From Lysobacterales bacterium (GTDB lineage Bacteria; Pseudomonadota; Gammaproteobacteria; Xanthomonadales; SZUA-5), in contig JALHRS010000010.1 in assembly GCA_022841325.1 (NCBI GenBank), forward strand, positions 1-64,000: DNA of 64,000 bases, given 5' to 3'. The translations under genes were made by a program, and so were the position numbers. Position 1 is the stretch's first letter. The number at the start of each line of letters is the position of its first letter. The notes under the pieces were generated by a model. It was not told where the DNA came from. It ran no database searches and saw only the letters and a program-made list of their open reading frames with translations. Shown here piece by piece: positions 27,180 to 36,214 of this stretch.

Positions 27180-27311
27180 GAACATCCTGGGTCAGCGCGA
27201 TTGCAATCAAGCTCGATCATGACCGGCACAGCTTCGGCAGATGGCCGGCGCGAGCGAGCCGAAATCCTAACGCATGACGAGGGAGAATTCGGTGGCCCGC
27301 AGGCAAGAACC

Positions 27312-27388
27312 AGAGCGCCGAGTACAACTCGGCGATCCCGGCGGCTACCCGGGATCGCCGACTTGCAGTCGGCGCTCCTGCTTTGCGC
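27312..27388. repeat. Long imperfect inverted repeat
   Basis: Two arms of about 30 bp (AGAGCGCCGAGTACAACTCG... and its near complement) meet around GGCGGCTACC. Each arm also folds on itself (CGCCGAnnnnnnTCGGCG). The design is like a paired REP element. Confidence 0.65.
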
Positions 27389-27429
27389 TTTTCCGAGGCC
27401 AAGAACCCCGGCAGGCACCGAGCGGCTCT

Positions 27430-27503
27430 GTGGAGGGCCGCGCGCCTGCGCGGCCGCTGTTGATCTGCTGTGACAGCAAAGCGGCGCCGCAGCGCGGCAC
27501 CTC
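27430..27503 (+). repeat. Palindromic repeat family R1, copy 3
   Basis: It starts GTGGAGGGCCGCGCGCCTGC and ends GCAGCGCGGCACCTC. The left arm and core match copy 1 closely; the right end is slightly diverged. Confidence 0.8.
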
Positions 27504-27581
27504 GCCCAGCAAACCGGCCATAATCGCCCGGCCACGACGGCTCGCGCGCTGCTGGCTTGTTGACACCTCAGGACAACCACG

Positions 27582-28139
27582 ATGTCGGACAACCCCTACA
27601 CGCTCGATCGCTTGCACGAGTTCCTGCGCCAGGCGCCGGTGGCCGGGTTGCTGAATCCGGCTGTGGCCAAGAGCCGCGGCCAGGCCCTGGAGCAGGTGCA
27701 GGAAGAACTGACAGTCGTCGAACGCAATGATTTGCGGCTGATAGACGTCGACGAGCTCTGTGGGCGTTTGCACAAGATCGGCGACAGCAGTGTCAGGCCC
27801 GAAGTGCTGGATCTCTACAACAAGCGGCTGAAAGCCACCCTGGTCGACTACCTGGCCTGGGTGCAGAACCCGAAGTCCTATGCCTCGGTGGGCGGAGACC
27901 GGGTCAAGCGCGGCGCCCGCGGTGACGGCACGTCGCAGGAGCGGTTACAGGAAATGCGCGCGCTGGAGGATACCCTGCTGGCCACCAGTGACTGGGCACC
28001 CGGCATCGTGTCGATCCCGCTGCGCGAAGGAACCAGCGTGTTTGTGCAGAATCTGCCGCTGGATCTGACCGAGCAGGAGGCGCGCAAGATCGCCCGGGTC
28101 ATCGAGGCGCTGGCCAGCGACCGGAGCACTGACGCGTGA
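27582..28139 (+). CDS. Uncharacterised cytoplasmic protein
   Basis: The 185-residue product has no signal or membrane segment. It is mainly helical and charged. Notable blocks are LHEFLRQAPVAGLLNPAVAKSR near the N-terminus and NKRLKATLVDYLAWVQNP in the middle. The C-terminus reads SVFVQNLPLDLTEQEARKIARVIEAL, which may form a beta-strand-plus-helix DNA- or protein-binding module (inference). I do not recognise the family. The stop overlaps the start of the next gene (TGATG), so the two form an operon. Confidence 0.7.
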   Translation: MSDNPYTLDRLHEFLRQAPVAGLLNPAVAKSRGQALEQVQEELTVVERNDLRLIDVDELCGRLHKIGDSSVRPEVLDLYNKRLKATLVDYLAWVQNPKSYASVGGDRVKRGARGDGTSQERLQEMRALEDTLLATSDWAPGIVSIPLREGTSVFVQNLPLDLTEQEARKIARVIEALASDRSTDA

Positions 28140-28735
28140 TGCGCAGCGGTCGGGCGATGCTGATTGCGCCGATGGCGATCTTCGGCATCGGTGGCATCTG
28201 CCTGCTGCTGCTGTTCTTCACGCCCGGACAGGAGGGGCCGTTTCACGACAACCTGCTGCCCGAGCTGATCGGCTTCTGCATCGAGGGCTTCTTCCTGGTC
28301 GGGCTGCTGACCCTGATCCAGAATTCACGCGAGCGCGCCCGTCGCAAGGAACTGTGGCAAAGCCTGCGCGGCTCGCTGCGCGGCATCCTGTCGAATCTGG
28401 ACATCGCGTTCCTGCCGCCGAATGCCGAACCCACAGCCCCGGGTCAGCTGGAACGCGATATCGGCATCGTTCCCCGCTTCATGCGCGAGATGCAACTGGT
28501 ACAGATCGATCTGCCGAACATGCTGGCGCTGAAGCAGGAAAGCATGGAAACGCTGTCATTGGCCCGCGATCTGGTGCCGGTCGCAGCCCAGCTCAGTGCC
28601 AGTCACATGCGCTGGTGGATCGCCATCGTCAACAGCATGCGCAAGCTGTCCACTGCCCGCTCCCGCCCGGAGGTCGAGCACAACGTCTATCGTCTGCTGG
28701 AGAACATCCGCGAGTTTGACCGGCTGTCGTACTGA
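28139..28735 (+). CDS. Uncharacterised membrane protein with cytoplasmic helical domain
   Basis: The ATG at 28139 overlaps the upstream stop; a GTG at 28136 is an alternative. The 198-residue product has two membrane helices (about 6-28 and 40-63) and then about 135 cytoplasmic residues, largely helical and Arg/Leu-rich, ending NVYRLLENIREFDRLSY. I do not recognise the family. The tight coupling with the preceding soluble protein suggests a membrane-anchored pair. Confidence 0.7.
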   Translation: MRSGRAMLIAPMAIFGIGGICLLLLFFTPGQEGPFHDNLLPELIGFCIEGFFLVGLLTLIQNSRERARRKELWQSLRGSLRGILSNLDIAFLPPNAEPTAPGQLERDIGIVPRFMREMQLVQIDLPNMLALKQESMETLSLARDLVPVAAQLSASHMRWWIAIVNSMRKLSTARSRPEVEHNVYRLLENIREFDRLSY

Positions 28736-28764
28736 GCCTGGCACAAGCCCGGCCGGTAGGTTGG

Positions 28765-28858
28765 GCATAGGGTTTCTTGCCTAACCCCTCCCCAGCCCTC
28801 CCCGAACATCGGGGAGGGAGCGACAGCTCTCGCCTGAACGACTTTCACGGCAAGCTAC
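28765..28858. repeat. Repeat family R3, copy 1
   Basis: The 94 bp match 51000-51093 with about two or three differences. The core is a CTCCCCGAAC-ATCGGGGAG hairpin, flanked by GCATAGGGTTTCTTGCCTAA and CCTGAACGACTTTCACGGCA. It sits between two convergent genes. Confidence 0.85.
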
Positions 28859-28895
28859 GCCCTCGCCGTCGGCTGCCCGGACTGCACTGGGTCCC

Positions 28896-30068
28896 TCAGC
28901 CCGCCAGCAGCCAGACCATGGCAAAGCCCAGATAGCTGCCCAGGGCGCTGCCCAGACTGCCGACCAGAATGCCGGGCAGCAGCAGATCCGGGCGACCGAG
29001 GCCGTTGGAGATGGGCAGCGCGGTTGCGGCGCCACCGATGTTGGCCGAGGAGGCCACCGCCATCACTTCCGGGCTGAAGCGTAGCAGGGCGCCGCCACCG
29101 AAGACGACCAGTCCATGCGCCAGCACGGCAATGCCGACGAACAGCATCAGCAAGCCCCCGATGCGGCCCAGTTCGATCAGCGAGGCCAGATCGCAATAGG
29201 CGCCGATGACTGCGAGAAACAGGTAGGCGCCATAAGTGCCGAGCAGCTGCGCCCCACCCAGTTCTTGCACCAGGGGCAATTGCGCCGCCAGCAGCGCCAT
29301 CGAGGTCAGAATCAGTACCGTCGGCACCGACCAACCAGCGCCTGCCAGCGCTGTTGCGATGAGGCCGGACAGCCAGTAGGCGAAGAAGGCCATGGCCAGC
29401 AAGGTCGCCAGACTGCCCAGGCTGAGCTGGCGCGGCGCAGCGACCGCGCCGGCTTCCGGCTCCCGCTGATCAGCACACAATGGCCGCGAGCCCATCCAGC
29501 GGCGCACCAGCCGCGGCAGCGACAGCAGCGCGATCAGCCACAGACTGGTGGCGACATTGTCGACGGCATTGGCGCCGGCATAGAGCACGCCTTCGTTGAC
29601 CACGCCGTAGTGCAGGGCCAGGGCATTGAAGTTGGCCGAACCGCCGATGTAGGTGGCGACATACATGCCGCTCATCGGCGCCGCGAATTCACCCAGCCAT
29701 TCGCTGGCGCCGGTCAGGTAAAAGGCCAGCAACACGCCAAGCACGGTGCCCAGGGCACCGATGGCAAAAGCGATCAGCATGGTTGCGCCAGCACGCTTCA
29801 AGGCCGCCAGATGCACATCCAGCAGCATCAGGAAGATCGATATCGAAGCCCCCACCGCCAGGATCTGCTCGTACATCGGCGGCGCATTCGAGGCCGTCGG
29901 AATGATGCCGAGGTTGGCCAGTACCGCCGCCAGCGCGATCGCCAGCAGTGCTCCGCCGAGCGGCCGGCCGAGGCGCGTGTGCGCCAGCGCCTCGGCGCCC
30001 GCGGCCACCAGCAGCAGCATCGCCAGCACGTACATCGGGTCGGACAGCCAGCTGCCGTCTGCAGTCAT
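28896..30068 (-). CDS. DUF819-family integral membrane protein
   Basis: The 390-residue product has about eleven membrane helices. Two similar glycine-rich blocks, MYVATYIGGSANFNALAL and VMAVASSANIGGAATALPIS, lie in the two halves, as in the DUF819 family. Family members resemble Na+-dependent or CitMHS-like carriers; the substrate is unknown. It is divergent from the secreted protein gene at 30276. The 207-bp gap between them should hold both promoters. Confidence 0.82.
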   Translation of the reverse strand: MTADGSWLSDPMYVLAMLLLVAAGAEALAHTRLGRPLGGALLAIALAAVLANLGIIPTASNAPPMYEQILAVGASISIFLMLLDVHLAALKRAGATMLIAFAIGALGTVLGVLLAFYLTGASEWLGEFAAPMSGMYVATYIGGSANFNALALHYGVVNEGVLYAGANAVDNVATSLWLIALLSLPRLVRRWMGSRPLCADQREPEAGAVAAPRQLSLGSLATLLAMAFFAYWLSGLIATALAGAGWSVPTVLILTSMALLAAQLPLVQELGGAQLLGTYGAYLFLAVIGAYCDLASLIELGRIGGLLMLFVGIAVLAHGLVVFGGGALLRFSPEVMAVASSANIGGAATALPISNGLGRPDLLLPGILVGSLGSALGSYLGFAMVWLLAG

Positions 30069-30275
30069 GTCGGGTCACGTCAGTCGTCGGTCGACCGAAC
30101 ATAGACCGAGTCACGCAACTTGGCGACGAGCGGGAGTCGTCGGCCTGGTGGCCGTGACAGTCCGCTACGCTTGATCGGCTGGCGACCGCGCTGCGCGGAG
30201 TATGGTGTGCGGGCAATGTCGGCAACGAATCGGTGCCACTGGCCAATTGCAGACCACCTTTCGCAGGAGCTTGCC

Positions 30276-31718
30276 ATGCTGTCGCCACGCCACGCCCTCG
30301 CCTTGCTGCTGCTCCTGGCAACTACGCCGGCGCTCGCACTGTGGTCCAGCAATCCGGCCAGCAATCTGGTGATCGCCGACAACAGCGGCGAACAGGTGCA
30401 GACCAGGATGGTCGCCACCGGCGACGGCGGTTTCTATCTGAGCTGGTTCGACAGCAGCAGCGGCTATGGCGTGCGCCTGCAGCGCCTGGATGCCGCCGGC
30501 AACGAGCAATGGGCCCACAACGGGGTGCTGGTGGCGACCCGCGATTTCAGCTCGACCCAGGACTACGGCCTCGGCATCGACAGCGCCGGCAACGCGCTGC
30601 TGGCCTTCCGCTATCGCGATGGCGGCGGCGTGGCCCAGATCCTGGCGCAGAAGGTCGCGCCGAACGGAACCCCGCAGTGGGGCAGTCCCGGTGTGTTCGT
30701 GTCGGCCGACGCCAGCGATGCCAACTCGCCCAAGATCACCGGAACCAGCGACGGCAACGCCGCGGTGGCCTGGTCCGACAGCACCGGCGCCATCCGTGTG
30801 CAGAAGCTGAGCGCCGCCGGTGCGCCGCTGTGGGCGGGCAGCGGCGTGTCGATCGTGCCACCGATGGGATTCTTCTTCCTCGCCGATCTGCGTGGCGACC
30901 ATGCCGGCAACGTCATTGCCGCCTGGTCCGCGCAACTGTCGGCCCAGAGTCGCCAGTACTGGGCGCAGAAGCTGGCTTCCGCGAACGGCGCCAGCCTGTG
31001 GAATGCGGGACACGTGAAGGTTTTCGATGGCAGCGGTGGCGCGCTGCAGTTCGGCTACTTCCCGCCCTTCCTGAGCGATGGCGTCGGCGGCGCGGTCTTT
31101 GTGTGGTACATCGTCGGCGTCAGCGCTGGCAGCGTCCGCGTACAACACATCGACGCCTCCGGGGTTGCTGCCTTCGCCCAGAACGGCATCGAGGCTTCGA
31201 CCAACGCTGCCCAGTCGCACGTCTCGCCCGGCGGCGCCTTTGACCCGGCCAGTGGCGACATCTACGCTTTGTGGCGCGAGACCGATATCGCCACGCAGAG
31301 CCAGATCGGCGTCTACGCCCAGCGCATCGACGCCAGCGGCGCTCGGCAATGGGGCGCTGGCGGCAAGGTGCTGGTGCCGCTGGCAGGCACCGACCAGACG
31401 CAGATGACCGCCCTGCCGGCTGCCGGTGGTCTCTATGCCGCCTGGGCCAGCGGTTCGGCGCCCGATCCACAGACCATCCGTGCCGCCCGTATCGGCAGCG
31501 ACGGCAATTTCGTCTGGACCGGCAACATCGTTGACCTCAGCACCGAACCGAACAGCGTTGCGCGCCTCACCGGCGCCATCAGCAGCAGTGGCTACGCCGC
31601 CTACGCCTGGACCGCGAGTGCCGCCGGCGGCGGCGACATCCACGCCCAGAACATCAATCCCGATGGCAGCCTCGGCAGCGCCGGAGCGCTGTTCCAGAAC
31701 GGCTTCGAGGGCAACTGA
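30276..31718 (+). CDS. Secreted repeat protein ending in an F-x-N-G-F-E motif
   Basis: The ATG at 30276 has CAGGAG 7 bases upstream; upstream in-frame codons would add about 50 residues with no ribosome site. The product is 480 residues with a signal peptide ending ALA (about 20). About seven irregular repeats of roughly 55-60 residues follow, each with a VQRLDAAGN-xQW-type block (RLQRLDAAGNEQW, VQKLSAAGAPLW, AQRIDASGARQW). A beta-propeller is likely. The C-terminus is ALFQNGFEGN, matching the LFRDGFE end of the SGNH hydrolase. It is probably extracellular; the function is unknown. Confidence 0.8.
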   Translation: MLSPRHALALLLLLATTPALALWSSNPASNLVIADNSGEQVQTRMVATGDGGFYLSWFDSSSGYGVRLQRLDAAGNEQWAHNGVLVATRDFSSTQDYGLGIDSAGNALLAFRYRDGGGVAQILAQKVAPNGTPQWGSPGVFVSADASDANSPKITGTSDGNAAVAWSDSTGAIRVQKLSAAGAPLWAGSGVSIVPPMGFFFLADLRGDHAGNVIAAWSAQLSAQSRQYWAQKLASANGASLWNAGHVKVFDGSGGALQFGYFPPFLSDGVGGAVFVWYIVGVSAGSVRVQHIDASGVAAFAQNGIEASTNAAQSHVSPGGAFDPASGDIYALWRETDIATQSQIGVYAQRIDASGARQWGAGGKVLVPLAGTDQTQMTALPAAGGLYAAWASGSAPDPQTIRAARIGSDGNFVWTGNIVDLSTEPNSVARLTGAISSSGYAAYAWTASAAGGGDIHAQNINPDGSLGSAGALFQNGFEGN

Positions 31719-31756
31719 GCCGCAGGCTGCAGGCGAATCGCAAGAGGGCGCCGCTT

Positions 31757-31828
31757 CTGCAGGTCCAGACTTGTCTGGACGCTTTGAGTCCGGTCACGCG
31801 GGAGCGTCCAGACAAGTCTGGACCTACA
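31757..31828. repeat. Palindromic repeat family R2, copy 1
   Basis: Two perfect 23-bp arms (31761-31783 and 31803-31825) surround a 19-base centre. Each arm is itself a palindrome of GTCCAGAC and GTCTGGAC. The element lies between two convergent genes and could also act as a terminator. Copy 2 is at 41170-41225. Confidence 0.9.
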
Positions 31829-31884
31829 AGAGCGCTCGCTCTGGAGGTGACAAGCTCCTGACAAATCTGGACCGCTGCCTGCGT

Positions 31885-33066
31885 TCAAGCCAGAGGCTTG
31901 CCACACTGGCCACAGTAGCGGGCACTTGGGCGGGTGGGAGCGCCGCAGGCCGGGCATCCGTCAGTCCGGGTCGACTTCCTGCGTCGCGCTCCCGCCGGTC
32001 TGGCTCCGCGCAGACGCTCAATCAGGTCGGCGCTGTCGATCCCGGCATCTCCGGGCGTGTCGCTCTGTGCTGCTGTGCGAGTGCCCAGCAGGTCACCAAT
32101 CAGCTGCGCCAGATAGGCCGGGCCGATCAGCAACAGCGATACCCGATTCTCGGCCAGCGCACTGACGTCGGCGAGGACGAAACCACCGGGTGTGCGCCAG
32201 CCGGCGCCCGTCGTGACTTCGACCTGATTCGATGCGGCCAGCTCGGAACGGACGAAACCAAATCCGATGCCACCGGCAGACAATCCGCGGCAGAGCAGCT
32301 GCAGACCCTCGCGCAACAGGATCATCTGATCGCGGGCGGCGTCGGTGTTGCCGGCCAGGCGGCTGAGCAGACCTGCCGCTTCAAGTTCGGACAGCACCCG
32401 GTCCAGCTTGGTGTGAAAATCGGCCGGCACCTGTTCGGGAGACAGCAGTCTGAGCAGCGACACCGCCCAGCCCGGGTTGGACTGCACCAGCCCCGCTTTC
32501 CAGCTGTCGAGAATGTCGGCCATCTTCAGCCCGGGCGGCGGTCCGCTGACGCGCGCCGCCTGGCGCAGGGCGGCAGCGGTGCCCAGGGCATCGATGACCG
32601 CCAGCAGCACCCAGAACTGATCCGCGCTCAGCGTGTAGCGTTCCGGCGGAATCTCGGCGACACCACCCGGAGCCAGCGCTTCGAGCAGAGAGAGTTCCAC
32701 ATCTTCCAGGCTCAGCGGGCCCTGGAGCACGATTTCCTCGGGCGCGATCGACACCTGGAATCCGGGTCCGAACCCTGCCGGGTCGACCCACAGATACTGC
32801 CCCAGCCGCTGGTCGTCGCGATCGGCGACGATCACACCCAGGCTGAGCCCCGGATCCAGCAGCGCCGGCATCAAGGACTCCCAGGCGCCATCCATCCGTT
32901 CGAGCGCGGCGATCAGGCCGTCGCGGTCGGCGGACCCGGCCGGCGCCGACACCCGCGCCAGTGGCGACAAGGGGCCACAGTTCAGATCGCCGAGCTCGGC
33001 CAGTGCCTTCAAGGCGCGCCGCGAAAGTACCTTGTGCCCGATCTCCTCCTTCGTGCTCACGCTCAT
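31885..33066 (-). CDS. Zinc-ribbon protein, last gene of six-gene unknown operon
   Basis: The ATG at 33066 has AGGGGACAG upstream. The 393-residue product has no signal peptide. Residues 1-365 are mixed alpha/beta of unrecognised fold (WVDPAGFGPGFQVSIAPEEI is a distinctive stretch). The C-terminus carries a zinc ribbon with Cys371, Cys374, Cys385 and Cys388 (CPACGAPTRPSARYCGQCG). A second zinc-ribbon protein, with the ribbon at its N-terminus, is encoded four genes upstream in the same operon. It should be cytoplasmic and may tether to the membrane partners; this is inference. Confidence 0.75.
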   Translation of the reverse strand: MSVSTKEEIGHKVLSRRALKALAELGDLNCGPLSPLARVSAPAGSADRDGLIAALERMDGAWESLMPALLDPGLSLGVIVADRDDQRLGQYLWVDPAGFGPGFQVSIAPEEIVLQGPLSLEDVELSLLEALAPGGVAEIPPERYTLSADQFWVLLAVIDALGTAAALRQAARVSGPPPGLKMADILDSWKAGLVQSNPGWAVSLLRLLSPEQVPADFHTKLDRVLSELEAAGLLSRLAGNTDAARDQMILLREGLQLLCRGLSAGGIGFGFVRSELAASNQVEVTTGAGWRTPGGFVLADVSALAENRVSLLLIGPAYLAQLIGDLLGTRTAAQSDTPGDAGIDSADLIERLRGARPAGARRRKSTRTDGCPACGAPTRPSARYCGQCGKPLA

Positions 33067-33082
33067 CGCTGTCCCCTAGTCA

Positions 33083-36000
33083 TCAGTGCTTCAAGCCCAG
33101 ACGCTGCATCAGGTCGGCTGGCGAATGGATGCCAGCCTCGCGCAGCATGCGCGCGGCGATGGCCGGGTCCTTCTGACCAGCGACGGCGCGCACGATGCGG
33201 GAGGTGGCTTCGTCCATGCCCAGCCCGACGGTCCGTCCGCGATTGGCGTACTTGACCATCTGGTTCAGATCGCCACGTTCAAAGGCGTGGGTAATGCCCT
33301 CGACCTGGGTTGCGCGCACCTGTGGCCACTGTTCGGCCGGTATCTGCACGGCACCACCCTGGTGGCCTTCCCAGACGCCCTCGTTCAACCACTGTTCCCG
33401 GGTCATGCCCGGTGGCGGCTGCATGTTGCGGCGGCCAGCCAGTACGCCCTCGCGGCCCTGCGCGGTGGCGACGTGGTCGCCGACTCGAATGGAGCCATCC
33501 TTGCCGACGTAAACCGGATGGTGGCCGGCCGTGCCGGTGCTCTGCCCGATGTTTTCCAGCGTGATCTGGGCGTTGGGCGCGGCTCCGCGTGCATCCATCA
33601 GGCCCTGACTCGGCCGGTAGATGTTGATGTCCAGCTGCTCCTGGGTCATGCCCAGCCTCCTGCATTCCTCACGCAGGATCTGCTCGGCCTCTTCGCGGCT
33701 CACGTGCTTCAGACCCAGCACGGTCTGGTCCAGATCCGCCTGGATATTGGAGCCCGAGAGACGCGAGCGACTGCCCTGGGTGGCATTGAAGGTGTCAAAG
33801 CGCCGCGGAACCGGCTGCCCTGCCGCCTGCAGCGCCCGGGCCTCCTGCTCGATCACCCGGCGACTGGCCTGATTCACCGCCTGATCCTGCAGCTGCAGCT
33901 TGCGCGCGGTCATCAAGGCGTGCGCGTCCTGGCTGATCAATCCGCGGGCACGCAGCTCGTAGAGGGCGGTGCCGCCGTTGTTGGCACGAATGGCGTCGTC
34001 GATGACCGCAGCCAGCTCCGGATTGTCCTTGAGCAACTTCTGCGCCTGCGGGAAATTCTGGAAGGCGGGCTGACCACGCATGGCCTTGCGCGCCAGCAAC
34101 TCGGCCTCATGCGCCAGCCGGGTACTGGCCTGCAGCTCCTGGGCATGGGTCAGCGCCTTGCGGCTCCGGTCCAGCATTTGCTGGACGGTCGCATTGCCCG
34201 GCTTGGCCTGGGCCGCGCGCTCCAGATCGCTGATGCGCTTTTCGATCTGGGCCACGGTTCGGGCGGTCTCGGCCGATGCATTCGCCAGCGTGCGTGCCGC
34301 GTGGCGGTCGACCGCATCGTGCAGAGCCGTGCCCCATCGGGTCGAGGGCTTGGTGGTGGGCTGTTCCAGACCGACCAGAATGCCGGCGATCTTGATCGCG
34401 GCTGCCGGCACTGCCCAGAGCTTTTCTTCCAGCGAGGCGTGCGGATCGCGGAAGGAACTGAGTTCGTCCCAGGGCAGGATCTCGGTCTTGACGAAATGCC
34501 AGAGCTTCTCGACCGGGTTCCAGGCGGTCTTGAGCATGGCCTGGCCTATGCCCAGCAGCGCGTCCCCATAGCGACCATCGCGCAGCCCTTCGCGGATGGC
34601 CTTGTTCTCCGCCTGCAGATTCTTCGCGCCCCACTCCTTCAAGGATTCGCGCAGGCCCAGCTCGAAGGTCCGAGGATTGAGAATGGCCTCGCCGATGGCT
34701 TTGATGCCGTCCCAGGCGTTGCCGAAGAAACTGCCGATGCCCTTGACCAGTCCCACCGCGCCCTTGCCCACGCCCACCAGGAGTTCACCGCCGGCGCCCA
34801 GCAAGGCGCCACCGGCGTCCCAGGTGGCCGAGTTCGGTTTCGGAATGTCCTGATCGAGCTTCTCGAGGGCCGTGCGAATATCCTTCTGCGCTTCTTTCCA
34901 GGCCTCGGCATTGGGCTTTCCATCCGGGCCCATCACCTTCTGCTGCGCCTGAGCAACGGCCTGCGCCAGTTCCTGGTTACCAGTGGTCCGCGCCACCTGG
35001 TTCAGGTGCGCCAGCGTTCGGCTGATGCTGTCGGATGGGGCTTCAGTCCTGGCCGCTTCGGCTCCGTCCTTCGCACTGTTGGAATCGGGGCGATCCTGTG
35101 CGCGGGTGCGGCGGCGTTTCTTCGCCGGCTTCGGCGGCGGAGTTTTCGGCGGCAATGGCCGCGGCTTGCCACTACCCAAGCCGGACAGGAGCCTTCCCAG
35201 CAGCCCGATCAGTGGCGGTCCCAGCACACCCACCAGGGTTTGCTGGGTATTCGCCGGTCCCGGCAAGGGGCCGACCTGTCCCAGCCCGGGCACCGGCGCC
35301 GCCGGCACCATCGGCCGGGAAGGATCATGGGCAGGAATGACGATCTGCTCCGTGATCGCCTTGCCAGCCACGCTGACCTGCACCTCGATGGTGGTGCGCT
35401 GGCCATCCCAGACCACCGAATTGGCAAACCTGCCATTGATCAGCCAGGCCACGCCGCGGATATCACTGGCCGGGCGACCGCGGCTGTCGAGCACGTCCAC
35501 CGAAGGTGACAGGACTTCGCCGGGTTCGAGTGGCGGGACGCGGATGACAGCACGGAAGCTGTCTGAAGCAGACGAATCGCCGCCTGCAGCCAGTCCCTGG
35601 GCCACGACCCCGCGGTGCAGGGCCTCGGCGATTTTCCGAATTTCCGCGCGAGCCCGGTCCTGGGATATCGCCCCCTCATCCAGCGCAAAGCCTACCGAGA
35701 CGCTGGCGACATGATGAGGATAGGCCCAGGTCCAGATGATCGAAGCGGGCATGGCCAGCGATGGCCCCATGACGGCGTTGCCGGACGCATCAACATCCAC
35801 GACTGCGCTGTCACTGCCACCTTGGTCGAGCGGCGACCACTGTTCCTTCACCAGCCCGTCCCACGGGGCCATCAGTTCCGCTCCTCGCGAGCGTGCCTGT
35901 TCAGCATCGGTGCTCTCCATCGGCCCGGTCAGCATGACGCTGAATGCGCGGGTACTGAAGTCAGATGCGCCCGACCTGCCAAGGACGAAGGGGCTGTAGA

Positions 36001-36214
36001 CCGCCTTGCCCTCGCCGGCCATGGCTACGCGCCGGCCCGACTGCGGCACTGCCTTGATCATCGCCATCGCGTCGGCAATCGCCCGTTCCTCCGGCTGCGC
36101 TGCGGCAGCACCGGACAACAAGCCCAGAAACAGCAGCGAAGTGACCAGAGCAAGCTGGAACCAGCGGCGCAAGGCCAGCAGATATCCGGGCGTGGAAACC
36201 AGCAGCGACATCAT
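33083..36214 (-). CDS. Large exported protein of unknown function (1043 aa)
   Basis: The ATG overlaps the upstream stop by 4 bp. A signal sequence or anchor (about 16-38) precedes an alpha/beta domain (40-215) and an Ig-like beta domain (about 225-297). A Pro-rich stretch, a hydrophobic segment (TLVGVLGPPLIGLLGRLL, 326-343) and a basic Pro/Lys/Arg segment (about 350-372) follow. Then come a glycine-rich amphipathic region (468-500) and long coiled coils (about 610-770). The last 250 residues (from SGSNIQADLDQTV) are a distinct compact domain. The layout (export signal, passenger, C-terminal domain) is toxin-like, but I recognise no toxin motif and no immunity gene. Confidence 0.75.
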   Translation of the reverse strand: MMSLLVSTPGYLLALRRWFQLALVTSLLFLGLLSGAAAAQPEERAIADAMAMIKAVPQSGRRVAMAGEGKAVYSPFVLGRSGASDFSTRAFSVMLTGPMESTDAEQARSRGAELMAPWDGLVKEQWSPLDQGGSDSAVVDVDASGNAVMGPSLAMPASIIWTWAYPHHVASVSVGFALDEGAISQDRARAEIRKIAEALHRGVVAQGLAAGGDSSASDSFRAVIRVPPLEPGEVLSPSVDVLDSRGRPASDIRGVAWLINGRFANSVVWDGQRTTIEVQVSVAGKAITEQIVIPAHDPSRPMVPAAPVPGLGQVGPLPGPANTQQTLVGVLGPPLIGLLGRLLSGLGSGKPRPLPPKTPPPKPAKKRRRTRAQDRPDSNSAKDGAEAARTEAPSDSISRTLAHLNQVARTTGNQELAQAVAQAQQKVMGPDGKPNAEAWKEAQKDIRTALEKLDQDIPKPNSATWDAGGALLGAGGELLVGVGKGAVGLVKGIGSFFGNAWDGIKAIGEAILNPRTFELGLRESLKEWGAKNLQAENKAIREGLRDGRYGDALLGIGQAMLKTAWNPVEKLWHFVKTEILPWDELSSFRDPHASLEEKLWAVPAAAIKIAGILVGLEQPTTKPSTRWGTALHDAVDRHAARTLANASAETARTVAQIEKRISDLERAAQAKPGNATVQQMLDRSRKALTHAQELQASTRLAHEAELLARKAMRGQPAFQNFPQAQKLLKDNPELAAVIDDAIRANNGGTALYELRARGLISQDAHALMTARKLQLQDQAVNQASRRVIEQEARALQAAGQPVPRRFDTFNATQGSRSRLSGSNIQADLDQTVLGLKHVSREEAEQILREECRRLGMTQEQLDINIYRPSQGLMDARGAAPNAQITLENIGQSTGTAGHHPVYVGKDGSIRVGDHVATAQGREGVLAGRRNMQPPPGMTREQWLNEGVWEGHQGGAVQIPAEQWPQVRATQVEGITHAFERGDLNQMVKYANRGRTVGLGMDEATSRIVRAVAGQKDPAIAARMLREAGIHSPADLMQRLGLKH

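Larger units (their letters stand above)
27180..27581. other. Divergent intergenic region with nested repeats
   Basis: No gene is seen in 402 bp. It contains a large inverted repeat (27312-27388), built from GAGCGCCGA...CTCGGCGATCCCG and its complement with internal hairpins, and R1 copy 3. Confidence 0.65.
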
